DNA of 64,000 nucleotides, from contig NZ_MSSW01000017.1 in the NCBI RefSeq assembly GCF_002150685.1, positions 62,001 to 126,000 on the forward strand, written 5' to 3'. The stretch comes from Algoriphagus antarcticus. Its GTDB lineage: Bacteria > Bacteroidota > Bacteroidia > Cytophagales > Cyclobacteriaceae. Below are positions 9,238-18,288 of this stretch, in pieces. The position numbers and the translations under genes are program-made. The notes under the pieces were generated by a model. The model saw only the letters and a program-made list of their open reading frames with translations. It made no database searches and was not told the origin of the DNA. Each line of letters opens with the position of its first letter. The stretch's first letter is position 1.

Positions 9238-10224
9238 CTACCAAAGATGATGGACTTCCTCGCGGATGTACTTGTCGTAGATTTTCTTAACACCTATCAT
9301 TTGTTCATCCGTCAGGTTTGGTAGTTGGCCTGCCTTCACATTTTCTTCCAATTGGGAAGATGTTGAAGCGCCGGGAATCACTACACTTACCTCATCGTAC
9401 ATCAATATCCAGCGAAGAGCCAGTGCAGCCAAATCTCCATCTCCTTTAAAGAAATCCTTCAACTCCTCCACTGCAGGAAATGCTTTTCCCAAAGGAACTC
9501 CTGAAAAGGTCTCTCCCTTATCAAAAGCTTTTCCTTCACGGTTAAAGTGTCGGTGATCGTCTTTAGAAAAAGTAGTTTCAGGTGTGATTTTACCAGTAAG
9601 TAGTCCACTGGCCAATGGAACACGAATTATTAACCCTACGTTTTTTGTGGATGCTATTTTAAAAAGCTCATCGGCTGGTTTCTGCCGAAACATATTGAAA
9701 ATCACCTGGACACTTGAAACAATCTCATATTCCATAGCGCGTTTCGCTTCTTCCACTTTCTCCACGCTCACGCCCATTGCAGCTATTTTGCCTTCTGCCT
9801 TCAATTTTTCAAACAAACCGAAGATATCATCCCGCTGATATACCGAAGTGGGTGGACAATGTAACTGAATCAAATCCAACCTATTCAACCCAGTATTGCG
9901 TAGGCTATCTTCTACATGACGCCTCAGCCTCTCTATGGTATAGGTTTCGTCGATGTGAGGCTGAATCCTTCTGCCGCATTTAGTCGCCACATATATCTTT
10001 TCCGACCGATCTCTTACAGCCTGCCCTACGGCTGCTTCACTCGCCCCCCCATCATACACATCAGCAGTATCTACGAAATTTATCCCTTTGTCAAAGGCCG
10101 CATGAAGTATTTCCTCAGCAACTTTTGGGCTAAATGGGCTTCCCCAGCCTCCACCAACTTGCCAAGTCCCCAGTCCTATTTCTGAAACTTTCCATCCGGT
10201 CTTTCCTAAAATTCTATAATTCAT
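9238..10224 (-). CDS. aldo/keto reductase
   Basis: A 328-residue NADPH-dependent reductase with a TIM barrel. The full catalytic tetrad is visible: Asp52, Tyr57 (VDTADVYDGG), Lys82 (VATKCG) and His122 (LIQLHCPP). The cofactor-binding end contains VVIPGAST near residue 285. The substrate cannot be told from sequence; it groups with the broad sugar or aldehyde reductases (yajO/Kvbeta-like). It is divergent from the following Dabb-domain gene, with about 165 nt between the starts. Confidence 0.92.
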   Translation of the reverse strand: MNYRILGKTGWKVSEIGLGTWQVGGGWGSPFSPKVAEEILHAAFDKGINFVDTADVYDGGASEAAVGQAVRDRSEKIYVATKCGRRIQPHIDETYTIERLRRHVEDSLRNTGLNRLDLIQLHCPPTSVYQRDDIFGLFEKLKAEGKIAAMGVSVEKVEEAKRAMEYEIVSSVQVIFNMFRQKPADELFKIASTKNVGLIIRVPLASGLLTGKITPETTFSKDDHRHFNREGKAFDKGETFSGVPLGKAFPAVEELKDFFKGDGDLAALALRWILMYDEVSVVIPGASTSSQLEENVKAGQLPNLTDEQMIGVKKIYDKYIREEVHHLW

Positions 10225-10391
10225 AGTTCTTCTATTTTATTGAAAAAAGGGAGTTGGAATAAAAAAGGAAGGCTAAAAATCCCCTGATTATCTAAAAGTA
10301 ATTTAAATTTTTATCTTTAGAATCACAGTTAATCCTGATTTTTGTCCGTTAGAAAAATCCAACAAATGCCTTAAACCAATAAGCTATTTAC

Positions 10392-10784
10392 ATGAAATCA
10401 AGAAGACAATTTATCAAAACCATCAGCGTGGCAAGTGCTACCGCTGTCCTACCTATAACCTCAATCGCTAAAGTAATGGCAAAACAAAAAATGATTCACC
10501 AAGTATACTTTTGGCTACATGATACTGCCAACACGCAAGAATTTCTCACAGAAGCAGTACCTATGCTAGGTAGATGCAAGACTGTAGGCAAATTCATCGC
10601 TGGCACACCTGCCGCCACCGAAGACAGAGATGTAGTCGATCATAGTTTCCAAGTATCCTGCACGGCTTTCTTTGATAGCTTAGAGGATCAGTTGATTTAT
10701 CAAACAGATCCTACCCATTTGGAGTTTATTGAGAAGTATTCTCACATGTGGAAAAAAGTGCAAGTGTACGACATCGCAATCTAA
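10392..10784 (+). CDS. exported Dabb-domain (stress-responsive alpha/beta barrel) protein
   Basis: 130 residues. The N-terminus SRRQFIKTISVASATAVLP resembles a twin-arginine signal (S-R-R-x-F-I-K), so export of a folded protein is likely. From about residue 34 a single Dabb-type ferredoxin-like domain follows, beginning MIHQVYFWLHD and containing AGTPAATEDRDVVDHSF and the terminal HMWKKVQVYDI. Dabb proteins are small dimers of varied or unknown activity. About 50 nt separate it from the S41 protease gene on the same strand. Confidence 0.85.
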   Translation: MKSRRQFIKTISVASATAVLPITSIAKVMAKQKMIHQVYFWLHDTANTQEFLTEAVPMLGRCKTVGKFIAGTPAATEDRDVVDHSFQVSCTAFFDSLEDQLIYQTDPTHLEFIEKYSHMWKKVQVYDIAI

Positions 10785-10836
10785 CACATCTAAAACCACC
10801 TCTCACTCGTAGCTAACTACAGCTAAGCCTGATATT

Positions 10837-12156
10837 ATGAATAACTCAAAGTGGATTTTCGGAATACTAATACTACTCATCTGGTCATGTCAACCAAAAG
10901 ATGAAATAATTCCAGACCCTCAATCGGAAAAAGTGAGAGGTGCTATTTTTGAATCCATGCAGGAATGGTACTACTGGAATGACGAGCTGCCGGCTTCTAT
11001 TAACACGGCGGATTATTCTTCCAATGAAGAGCTCCTGGCTGCAATCCTTTTCAAACCTCTGGATCGATTCTCCTATCTGACTACCCAAAGTGCATTCAAC
11101 GATGCATTTGTGGGTAAGAATGCAGGTCATGGGTTTGGGTTTGCCTTTGATGCTGCCGAAAAACTTTATCTAACTTTTGTTTTCGATGAGTCGCCTGCTG
11201 GAAAAGACGGCTGGCAACGCGGCTGGGAAATCACCGACATTAATGGGAAAGCTATCTCGCAATACAAAACCAGTTCTGGAGGATATGACTTTAAATTAGG
11301 AACCTCAGACCCCGGAATCACAAATTCCTTCACTTTCAACTTACCGGACGGCACCACTTCTACCCGTACAAATGTGAAAGCAGAATACCAGTCAAACTCA
11401 GTGCTGCATCAGGAAGTAATTGAGCTTGCTGGCAAAAAAGTTGGGTATTGGGTGTATCAGAGTTTCAAAGCCACAGCCGGTCAATCTCCTACCAAAAGTC
11501 TGGAAGTGGATGAATCAATCAAGTTTTTTGAAGCCGCTGGCATAAATGAATTGATTATAGATCTTAGATACAATGGCGGCGGATCTGTAGCCGTAGCTGA
11601 GCAAATCAATAACTACTTGATTCAAGCCGTAAATACCAATAAACTGATGTACACAAACAAGCTGAATTCGCTAAAAACAGAAAATCAAAAAAGCGTGAAT
11701 TTCAAAAAAGGAGGCAGTTTAAACTTGGATAAATTGATTTTCATTACCTCCCGTGGCTCAGCTTCAGCATCTGAACTAGTGATCAATTCACTTGATCCCT
11801 ATTTCGACATTACGCTAGTTGGAGATAATACGTTCGGCAAGCCGGTGGGTTCATTTCCGCTTTCGAGCTACAACAGTATCCTTAAGGATAATAACGTAGA
11901 ACTAGTACCCATCACTTTTGCTACTGCAAATGCTGAAGGAAAAGCCGAATATTTCGATGGATTTCCAGCTGACTTTGCTGTGGGCGATACACCGCAGTTC
12001 AATTGGGGAGATCAGAATGACTTACGTCTGGCTGCTGCGCTGAATGTTGTGGAAAACGGCTATGTTGGCGGGAGAATCCTGAATACTTTCTACAGACCCA
12101 AATGGGAGATGATCGATCAGTTCAAAGGACTGAAACAGGAGTTTCCAGCTTATTAG
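10837..12156 (+). CDS. S41-family peptidase lipoprotein
   Basis: 439 residues. The lipoprotein signal ends at Cys18 (LLIWSC). A helical N-terminal region is followed by a PDZ-like segment with the GHGFGFAF and GWEITDING blocks. The tail-specific protease core is then seen as LIIDLRYNGGGSVAVAEQ and the nucleophile motif SRGSASASE, with Ser310 the probable catalytic serine by analogy to CtpA GTASASE. DNTFGKPVGS follows downstream. It should degrade or trim proteins in the periplasm from an outer-membrane anchor. The length and the lipoprotein anchor are typical of the Bacteroidota branch. Confidence 0.9.
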   Translation: MNNSKWIFGILILLIWSCQPKDEIIPDPQSEKVRGAIFESMQEWYYWNDELPASINTADYSSNEELLAAILFKPLDRFSYLTTQSAFNDAFVGKNAGHGFGFAFDAAEKLYLTFVFDESPAGKDGWQRGWEITDINGKAISQYKTSSGGYDFKLGTSDPGITNSFTFNLPDGTTSTRTNVKAEYQSNSVLHQEVIELAGKKVGYWVYQSFKATAGQSPTKSLEVDESIKFFEAAGINELIIDLRYNGGGSVAVAEQINNYLIQAVNTNKLMYTNKLNSLKTENQKSVNFKKGGSLNLDKLIFITSRGSASASELVINSLDPYFDITLVGDNTFGKPVGSFPLSSYNSILKDNNVELVPITFATANAEGKAEYFDGFPADFAVGDTPQFNWGDQNDLRLAAALNVVENGYVGGRILNTFYRPKWEMIDQFKGLKQEFPAY

Positions 12157-12281
12157 AAATTACTTATAATGAGTATCTGCAATGCTGCCACGATTCTTAT
12201 TTTCTTTGCTTAGCGGGCTGGAAGACCCGCCACATCGAGGCAGGCCGATGACGGAAGACAGAAGTGGCGCCTTTGCTAGTA

Positions 12282-12297
12282 CCGATGGCTATCGGGA
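12282..12297. repeat. short palindromic repeat, variant of TCCCGATAGCTATCGGGA
   Basis: CCGATGGCTATCGGGA in the spacer between the S41 and M1 peptidase genes. The same palindrome occurs perfectly at 18253-18270 and in variants at 37985-38002 and 54739-54755. Confidence 0.6.
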
Positions 12298-12352
12298 TCA
12301 CCAAATTCTCTGTTGATTTTGTATTCTACTGGCGGAAAAGCGGCTACACAGA

Positions 12353-13993
12353 TTACTTCTTATTGAAAGTAGATTCCATCAGTACCCAAGAATCTGGATC
12401 TAGAATTACTTTCTCCGGCTCAAAGTCAAGTGCAAAAGAAAAGGAGTTTGTTTTCTCTTTTATCTCAAGAGTTTTAATGAGACGCACCTTTTCACCTTGC
12501 TTATAAATTGCCACTTGGATAGGCATTTCGAATAAACTCCCGTCCTTCTGAACCTGATTTAGTGAGATTTCAAGTTCCTGTCGAATCTTATTGTATTCCC
12601 AACCACCCTCAAACACCATGGCCCCGGGCTTATACAACCACTGGTCAAAGAAAACCTCAAGATCCCTTCCTGATACTTCCTCCATTTCCCTTCTAAAATC
12701 AGCGGTTGTAGCATTCAGGTTTTGGTATTTGGAATAATAAGCCCGAATTCCTTCCCAGAAAAGCTCCTCTCCCATTATTCCACGCAGCATATGCAGAATC
12801 CATGATCCCTTTTGATATGTCTGGCCCGTCGTAACCTTACTCATATCCTCCAAATTATTATGAACGATGGTATAGCCGGGATTTTGGGCATTAAAATTAT
12901 CTACCCGCTTTTTACTAGATGCCATCTGCTCCATAAAAGCATCGTGACCATACTGGTGCTCTATGAAAAGCGATGTAAAATAGGTGGCAAATCCCTCGCT
13001 TAGCCACACATCATCCCAGTCATACTCGGTGACCGCATTTCCAAACCATTGATGAGCGATTTCATGAATCACCACATTTCGCCAGCGTTCATTCCTATCT
13101 CCCACTACCGAACTCTCACTATATAAAATTGCGGATGCCGCTTCCATGCCGCCACTTACGCTATTAGATTGGATATTTGCGAGTTTCTCATAGGAAAAAG
13201 GGCCGATGTAGTCAGAGTAGAATTCAAGTGCTTTTTTGGTAGGCTCCGCAAAATCATAAAAGCCAGCCTCTTTATCCTGACGATATACCCAAGTCTGTAT
13301 AGCTTTTCCATCAAAATCATCTACATGCTGAACCGCAAATTCAGCCACTCCCATCACATACAACCAAGATGCTATTGGTACGGATTGCTTCCAATGCGTC
13401 ACCCGATTCCCATCTCCTAGGTCAGTTTCTTCGACCATAAGTCCATTGGATACGACTTGATAATGATCAGGAGCCGTCACGACAAACTCGCTTGTGGCCT
13501 TGTCATAAGGATGATCCACAACCGCCAACCAATTTCGTGCTTTGTCAGGCCAGTTGTCACTGAAAAAAGTCCGATCGCCATACTTATTATTTGCGATCTT
13601 CAGTCCCGTCGCTGGAATACCAGAATAAAACACGGTATAGCTACTTCTTTGGTTTAAATAAGATGCCTCAGGCAAATTGATCTTCAATTCTTCCCCTACG
13701 TGTGAGTAACTAAACTCTTTTCCCCCAGCTGCCAATACTTTGCTGACAGTCATTCCTTTGTTCCCTAAAGCTTCGCTAGACTTTGTCAAATCCAGCCTAA
13801 GGACATCCACTCCTCCCTTATAACTCACATCTATTGTTACTTCACATTTGATCTCATCTGTATCATCAGATAGTTCTATTCTGAATACATAATTCAGAAT
13901 ATCTACTTTGGGATTTTTAGGGTACTTATCTTCTGCGAAAGAAAAAGTAATACAAAGAAGTAGAAAAGAAAGGCTCAATAATGCGTGTTTCAT
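12353..13993 (-). CDS. M1-family zinc aminopeptidase, secreted
   Basis: 546 residues from the ATG at 13993, chosen because it starts a signal peptide (MKHALLSLSFLLL to FSFAED); a start 15 nt upstream is also open. It has the N-terminal beta domain of M1 peptidases, then the exopeptidase motif (here GGMEAASA) and the zinc site HEIAHQWFGN, with the distal glutamate in LSEGFATY. A C-terminal domain of the ERAP type is absent, as in short bacterial forms. It removes N-terminal residues from peptides in the periplasm. It lies 24 nt downstream of the M24 peptidase on the same strand, so the two form a peptide-degrading operon. Confidence 0.93.
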   Translation of the reverse strand: MKHALLSLSFLLLCITFSFAEDKYPKNPKVDILNYVFRIELSDDTDEIKCEVTIDVSYKGGVDVLRLDLTKSSEALGNKGMTVSKVLAAGGKEFSYSHVGEELKINLPEASYLNQRSSYTVFYSGIPATGLKIANNKYGDRTFFSDNWPDKARNWLAVVDHPYDKATSEFVVTAPDHYQVVSNGLMVEETDLGDGNRVTHWKQSVPIASWLYVMGVAEFAVQHVDDFDGKAIQTWVYRQDKEAGFYDFAEPTKKALEFYSDYIGPFSYEKLANIQSNSVSGGMEAASAILYSESSVVGDRNERWRNVVIHEIAHQWFGNAVTEYDWDDVWLSEGFATYFTSLFIEHQYGHDAFMEQMASSKKRVDNFNAQNPGYTIVHNNLEDMSKVTTGQTYQKGSWILHMLRGIMGEELFWEGIRAYYSKYQNLNATTADFRREMEEVSGRDLEVFFDQWLYKPGAMVFEGGWEYNKIRQELEISLNQVQKDGSLFEMPIQVAIYKQGEKVRLIKTLEIKEKTNSFSFALDFEPEKVILDPDSWVLMESTFNKK

Positions 13994-14017
13994 AAGGGAA
14001 ATGATCAAGGTTAAAGG

Positions 14018-15466
14018 CTATTTTTCGAATGGTAATTTCACAGCAGGACGTTCTTCAATCATCCCTTTCTCAGCTATTGTCTTCTCCACATCTTCTATAC
14101 TGGTTGGCACAAATGCACTCATATTTTCGACTCCATCTTCTGTAACCAAAGCTACATCCTCAATTCTTATATAGAGTCTTTCGTCCCGAATCCAGATCAT
14201 CGGGTCAATCGTAAAGACCATTCCTGGCTTTAATTTCACTCCGTGAACTCGTCCCACGTCGTGAACAATCATTCCTACAGGATGCTGGAAATGTCCCCGA
14301 AACTTAATCCCATCTTCCACTGCTTTCAAATGAGAAGACTTGACAAAAGTCTTTCCCACCATATACTTTTTCATATCAGCTGCGGCTTGATCCAGCACTT
14401 CATTGGAAGTGACTCCTGGTTTGATATATCTAAAAAGTGCATCTCTGTATTCTATTATAAATTCATACAATGCTCGCTGTTCTTCATTGAACTTTCCGTT
14501 GACAGGCCAGATTCGGGTAACATCGCTAGAGTAATACTTATAGTCCGGAGCATAGTCCATCAGTACCAAATCACCATCTACAAGCTTGTCGGTTTTATGA
14601 AAATAATGACCCATGTAGGCGTTTGTCCCGCCTCCGATAATCGCCGGATAAGAATCGCCCATTGCACCATGCAGTGTAAAAACATACTTGGCAGCTGCAC
14701 CCAGTTGGTATTCATAGACGCCAGGCTCAGTAGATTTCATAGCTTCAATGATTGCCAGACCAGCTATCTGAGTTGCTTCTCGGAGAATTTCAATCTCCTT
14801 TTTACTTTTGATCAACCGCAGCCCGTCAAGGGTAGGCGTCAAGTCTTTGATTTCAAATTGAGGATATTGTGATTGAAGTTTTTGAATGAATAACGCTTCG
14901 CGAGAAGCCGCTCCATCCCAGGGATCAGAAGCAACCATAATCTGCTTGGCAAGAAGTTCATCCCGACTGTCATTTCCACTTTCTACCGGACTAAACTCTA
15001 CATGGAGAGCTGGAGCAGGAGGTCTGATCAAACCTGTTCCGCTTAAATCTCTGGCTAGAAATTCAATGCCCTTTACATCTTCGATTCCAGTGAGTTCTTT
15101 TACCAACTCAGCATCTTCCGCTGATAGCACCTTGCCCTGATTACGCTCCATTCCCTCATCTCTATGAGGTAGATAAAGCGTGGATCGCTTATTTTTCCCG
15201 TTAAGAAGAAGGTAAGCGTGCGGAGATTCTACTCCCGTCAAATAATAGAAGGAATTGGATTGGCGGAAAACGCTGACTCCCGGCGTCCCTCCCGAACCTT
15301 GGATGACTGCTATAGATTGATCACCAATTGCATCAAAAATCATTGCTCTTCTACTGGCAAATTCTTCTTTTGAGAAATCAGTTTGGTAGTAGTTTTTCTC
15401 CTGAGAAAATGACGGAATAATCACGAGCAAAACCAGGAGAACTGATAAGATTTTTTTAATTTTCAT
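14018..15466 (-). CDS. Xaa-Pro aminopeptidase (M24B), secreted
   Basis: 482 residues from the ATG at 15466, where a signal peptide begins (MKIKKILSVLLVLLVIIPSFSQ). The longer open frame upstream has no signal. An aminopeptidase P N-terminal domain (about 30-170) is followed by the pita-bread metallopeptidase domain. Metal-binding blocks are visible at LVLMDYAPDYKYYSSDVTR (two Asp), GHFQHPVGMIVHDVG (His), FTIDPMIW and RIEDVALVTEDG (Glu). It releases N-terminal residues that precede proline. The pairing with the M1 aminopeptidase suggests scavenging of peptides in the periplasm. Confidence 0.93.
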   Translation of the reverse strand: MKIKKILSVLLVLLVIIPSFSQEKNYYQTDFSKEEFASRRAMIFDAIGDQSIAVIQGSGGTPGVSVFRQSNSFYYLTGVESPHAYLLLNGKNKRSTLYLPHRDEGMERNQGKVLSAEDAELVKELTGIEDVKGIEFLARDLSGTGLIRPPAPALHVEFSPVESGNDSRDELLAKQIMVASDPWDGAASREALFIQKLQSQYPQFEIKDLTPTLDGLRLIKSKKEIEILREATQIAGLAIIEAMKSTEPGVYEYQLGAAAKYVFTLHGAMGDSYPAIIGGGTNAYMGHYFHKTDKLVDGDLVLMDYAPDYKYYSSDVTRIWPVNGKFNEEQRALYEFIIEYRDALFRYIKPGVTSNEVLDQAAADMKKYMVGKTFVKSSHLKAVEDGIKFRGHFQHPVGMIVHDVGRVHGVKLKPGMVFTIDPMIWIRDERLYIRIEDVALVTEDGVENMSAFVPTSIEDVEKTIAEKGMIEERPAVKLPFEK

Positions 15467-15637
15467 ACTTAGATCGACTTTCAATTTCAATAAAAGATCT
15501 TCCAAAACAATCTGTGCCAGGCCTTTCAATTACTTCTATCCTAAGAAAGTGATAAAAAATGAAACAATTCAAACCTACTAAAATAAAAAAAGGCCCGAAT
15601 TCCTTCAGACTAATTGTACTGTGAAAGTTATCAGCCG

Positions 15638-15660
15638 TAGTCTGTGTCCTCACTGACCAA
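15638..15660. repeat. GGTCTGTG-type hairpin repeat, imperfect copy
   Basis: GTCTGTGTCCTCACTGACC is a mismatched copy of the hairpin GGTCTGTG-TCCT-CACAGACC, which is perfect near 15809-15828 and 17490-17510. All three are near the his locus, and a decayed fourth copy lies near 17427. Confidence 0.5.
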
Positions 15661-15761
15661 CCAAAAAATGGCAGAATGTTCAGTTGTGATATGTGTTCAC
15701 AACTTTCTGAATATTTCCATTCGAAAGACACGAACGGAGGCAAAGTTAGTAACGCATAGAT

Positions 15762-16012
15762 CAACCATCCCCACTACCTTGGGCTGACCAAACCTTACTC
15801 ACCACCATGGTCTGTGTCCTCACAGACCAACCACAAATGCCTTACTTTTTCTTAGGCCGATCGATCAACACATCCATCACCTCGTCTAGCTCAAAACTTT
15901 TAGGTTCGAGCAATACCTAGTAATGATAAAGTAAGTCCGCCGCTTCACCTATAAACGATTCTTTGTTGTTGTCCTTAGCTTCGATCACTATCTCTACCGC
16001 TTCTTCACCTAT
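15762..16012 (-). pseudogene. duplicated 3' end of hisIE plus downstream flank (relic 1)
   Basis: This 251-bp block is a near-copy of 17444-17694, which holds the last codons of hisIE and its downstream flank with the GGTCTGTG hairpin. The copy carries scattered substitutions, including an in-frame stop where hisIE has a Leu/Asn region, so it is not functional. It lies on the far side of the ATPase gene from the intact hisIE. The two blocks therefore make direct repeats around 16013-17443. Confidence 0.8.
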
Positions 16013-16065
16013 CTAATAAATAGGTCGAAATTGGTCGACCTCAATTTCATTCTCTATAAAAAAAA

Positions 16066-16114
16066 GAATCATCTTACAATTTAGGAATTAGATTCCTAAA
16101 TTGTAAGATGATTC
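16066..16114. promoter_or_regulatory. perfect 23-bp inverted repeat over the ATPase start codon
   Basis: Left arm 16066-16088, loop 16089-16091, right arm 16092-16114. The arms are perfectly complementary (GAATCATCTTA... against ...TAAGATGATTC). The ATG of the downstream ATPase (16108-16110) lies inside the right arm. In RNA this would be a long stem hiding the start codon. In DNA it could be an operator. I see no U-tract that would make it a terminator. Confidence 0.75.
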
Positions 16115-17280
16115 ATAGAGACGCGCTAAAGGAATTAGAAATTCTTGCTAGTCAATTTAAATGTGTAGGTATAATTGGCCCAAGACAATCAGGTAAAACG
16201 ACTTTGTGTAAACTCACATTTCCCCATAGAGATTATGTCAGTTTAGAAAATCCTGATACGCGTATTTTTGCTGATGAAGACCCACGAGGCTTTTTATCGA
16301 ATTACCCCAATGGAGCAATCCTGGATGAAATTCAAAGAGTTCCTAAGCTTTTCTCTTACCTGCAACAAATTTTGGACGAGAGCAATGAACCCGGATTTTT
16401 CATACTCACCGGCTCAAACAACTTCCTACTCCAAGAATCCATATCACAAAGCTTGGCAGGAAGAATAGGGTACATCAATCTCCTACCATTAGCAATACAT
16501 GAAATCATTCCTAAAGGATATGAATCTCAGGAGAATTATAGTGACCTAATAGTTAAAGGCTTTTTCCCGCCTGTACATGATCAAAATTTAGACCCTGTAA
16601 GATGGCATCAGAATTACATCAGAACCTATGTGGAAAAAGACGTAAGGCAGATTAAAAACATTCTCCAACTTAATCTATTTGAGAAATTTTTAAGGCTTTG
16701 TGCAGGAAGGATAGGACAGTTATTGAACGCTAATAGCCTGGCAATAGAAATCGGAGTAGACAATAAAACCATAAGCTCGTGGATTGGTGTGCTTGAAAGT
16801 AGTTTTGTGATTTTCTTATTACGCCCTCATCACAGAAGTTTTAATAAACGAATAGTCAAAATGCCAAAGCTCTATTTCATTGATACTGGAGTTGCATCTT
16901 CACTTTTAGGAATTAGAAATAAAGCTCATTTGGACACGCATCCTCTCAAAGGAAATCTCTTTGAAAATCTAATCGTAAGTGACTTATTAAAAACTCAGTA
17001 TAACTTAGGAGTCGAAAATCGCCTGTATTTCTGGAGAGATAATGTAGGACACGAATTAGATGGACTTATAGATAGTGGAAATAAACTCCATCCTATAGAA
17101 ATTAAATCAGGTCAAACTATTACTTCGGACTATTTCAAAGGACTTAGCTACTGGGAAGAAATCTCGAAAGAATCTGGAGGAACAATCTTCTATGGTGGAA
17201 ATACACCTCAAAAAAGAAGCTCTGGGGTTGAAATTCACCCATGGTTTGACTGTCAAAAAATCGTTCACCTTTTTGATTGA
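16108..17280 (+). CDS. AAA ATPase with C-terminal DUF4143-type nuclease-like domain
   Basis: 390 residues. N-terminal AAA_14-type ATPase: Walker A IGPRQSGKTT near residue 24, Walker B AILDEIQRVP, and a sensor in LTGSNN. The C-terminal part fits DUF4143, a PD-(D/E)xK-like fold, with NLFENLIVSDL, then HELDGLID and HPIEIKSG as the candidate acidic/Lys site. Members of this abundant family are mobile between bacteria and their role is not established. It lies antisense to the his operon, flanked by degenerate copies of the hisE 3' end, and a 23-bp inverted repeat covers its start. These are signs of insertion at the hisIE 3' end. Confidence 0.88.
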   Translation: MIHRDALKELEILASQFKCVGIIGPRQSGKTTLCKLTFPHRDYVSLENPDTRIFADEDPRGFLSNYPNGAILDEIQRVPKLFSYLQQILDESNEPGFFILTGSNNFLLQESISQSLAGRIGYINLLPLAIHEIIPKGYESQENYSDLIVKGFFPPVHDQNLDPVRWHQNYIRTYVEKDVRQIKNILQLNLFEKFLRLCAGRIGQLLNANSLAIEIGVDNKTISSWIGVLESSFVIFLLRPHHRSFNKRIVKMPKLYFIDTGVASSLLGIRNKAHLDTHPLKGNLFENLIVSDLLKTQYNLGVENRLYFWRDNVGHELDGLIDSGNKLHPIEIKSGQTITSDYFKGLSYWEEISKESGGTIFYGGNTPQKRSSGVEIHPWFDCQKIVHLFD

Positions 17281-17297
17281 GAACGTTTCTTTCAGTG

Positions 17298-17422
17298 TAT
17301 CAATCAACATCTCCATCATCTCCTCAAACCAATAAATTTTATCTTGGAGCAATACCAAATAGTACCCACACCCATAAATACCTCCTTGTCGTCATCCTTA
17401 GCTTCGATCACGTTCTCATCAG
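17298..17422 (-). pseudogene. second, more decayed hisE 3'-end relic (relic 2)
   Basis: Directly after the ATPase stop, segments such as TCAATCAACATCTCCATCA, TTGGAGCAATACCAAATA and TTAGCTTCGATCAC can be aligned in order with the minus-strand 3' end of hisIE, with small deletions and many substitutions. It is older or more degenerate than the 15762-16012 copy. Confidence 0.6.
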
Positions 17423-17489
17423 CGTAGTCTGTGCCTAACAGAACAACCATACCCACTGCATTGGGCTGACCAAACCTTACTCACCACCG

Positions 17490-17510
17490 TGGTCTGTGTC
17501 CTCACAGACC
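17490..17510. repeat. perfect GGTCTGTG hairpin after hisIE
   Basis: GGTCTGTG, a TCCT loop, then CACAGACC form an 8-bp perfect stem just past the hisIE stop. A copy lies in the duplicated block near 15809-15828. It may serve as an RNA 3' end for the his operon. Confidence 0.55.
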
Positions 17511-17523
17511 AACCACAAATGCC

Positions 17524-18123
17524 TTACTTATTCTTATGCCGATCGATCAACACATCCATCACCTCGTCTAGCTCATAGCCTTTGGCTTCGAGCAATACTA
17601 AATAATGATAAAGCAAGTCTGCCGCCTCACCCATAAACAATTCTTTGTTGTCGTCCTTTGCTTCGATCACGATCTCTACTGCTTCTTCACCTACTTTTTG
17701 CGCCACTTTATTGATGCCTTTGGCAAAAAGTGAAGCAGTATAAGAGGTGTCTGTAGGATTGTTTTTCCTATCCTTGATGATAGCTCTGAGTTGATCGATA
17801 AAACCAGTTTTAGATGAATTCACTTCATCAAAACACGTATCAGACCCAGTATGACAAACTGGCCCACGAGGATTGGCTTTTACCAAAATAGAGTCCCCAT
17901 CACAATCTTCAGTAATACTTACCAACTCCATGAAATTACCTGAGGTTTCTCCTTTAGTCCATAGTCTGTTTTTGCTACGGCTGAAAAAAGTCACCATTCC
18001 TGATTCTTGGGTTACTGCCAAAGCTTCCTCGTTCATATAACCCTGCATCAGAACTACACCACTAATCGCATCTTGCACAATTGCTGGAACAAGCCCATCC
18101 ATTTTCTCAAAATCAATATTCAT
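17524..18123 (-). CDS. hisIE: bifunctional phosphoribosyl-AMP cyclohydrolase / phosphoribosyl-ATP pyrophosphatase
   Basis: 199 residues catalysing steps 2 and 3 of histidine synthesis. The HisI half (1 to about 105) has VLMQGYMNEEAL, FFSRSKNRLWTKGETSGN and the metal-binding CDGDSILVKANPRGPVCH, with two Cys and Asp residues. The HisE half (about 110-199) has the MazG-like helices with VGEEAVEIVIEAKDDN and EAADLLYHYLVLL. It is the last gene of the hisH-A-F-IE group. Its 3' end has been duplicated twice downstream around an inserted ATPase gene, yet this copy is intact. Confidence 0.96.
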   Translation of the reverse strand: MNIDFEKMDGLVPAIVQDAISGVVLMQGYMNEEALAVTQESGMVTFFSRSKNRLWTKGETSGNFMELVSITEDCDGDSILVKANPRGPVCHTGSDTCFDEVNSSKTGFIDQLRAIIKDRKNNPTDTSYTASLFAKGINKVAQKVGEEAVEIVIEAKDDNKELFMGEAADLLYHYLVLLEAKGYELDEVMDVLIDRHKNK

Positions 18124-18148
18124 ATCTATTTCTTTAGACCTTTTCTTT

Positions 18149-18181
18149 AGACCTTCCAGGTTTTGAAAACCTGGAAGGTCT
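18149..18181. repeat. perfect 33-bp palindrome between hisF and hisIE
   Basis: AGACCTTCCAGGTTTT, one G, then the exact reverse complement AAAACCTGGAAGGTCT. I recall this type of hairpin as a frequent intergenic repeat in Cytophagales. In the his mRNA it would form a strong stem just before hisIE. Confidence 0.75.
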
Positions 18182-18252
18182 TGGTTATATCTACTTTTTG
18201 TTTCTCTAATAACCTCAGAAAACTATCAATCATTATAAAAACGTTCGAGGAG

Positions 18253-18270
18253 TCCCGATAGCTATCGGGA
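18253..18270. repeat. palindromic repeat TCCCGATAGCTATCGGGA
   Basis: A perfect 18-bp palindrome in the hisF-hisIE spacer. Variants occur at 12282, 37985 and 54739 in this window, always between genes. Confidence 0.75.
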
Positions 18271-18288
18271 GAAACCTCAAAGGTTATT

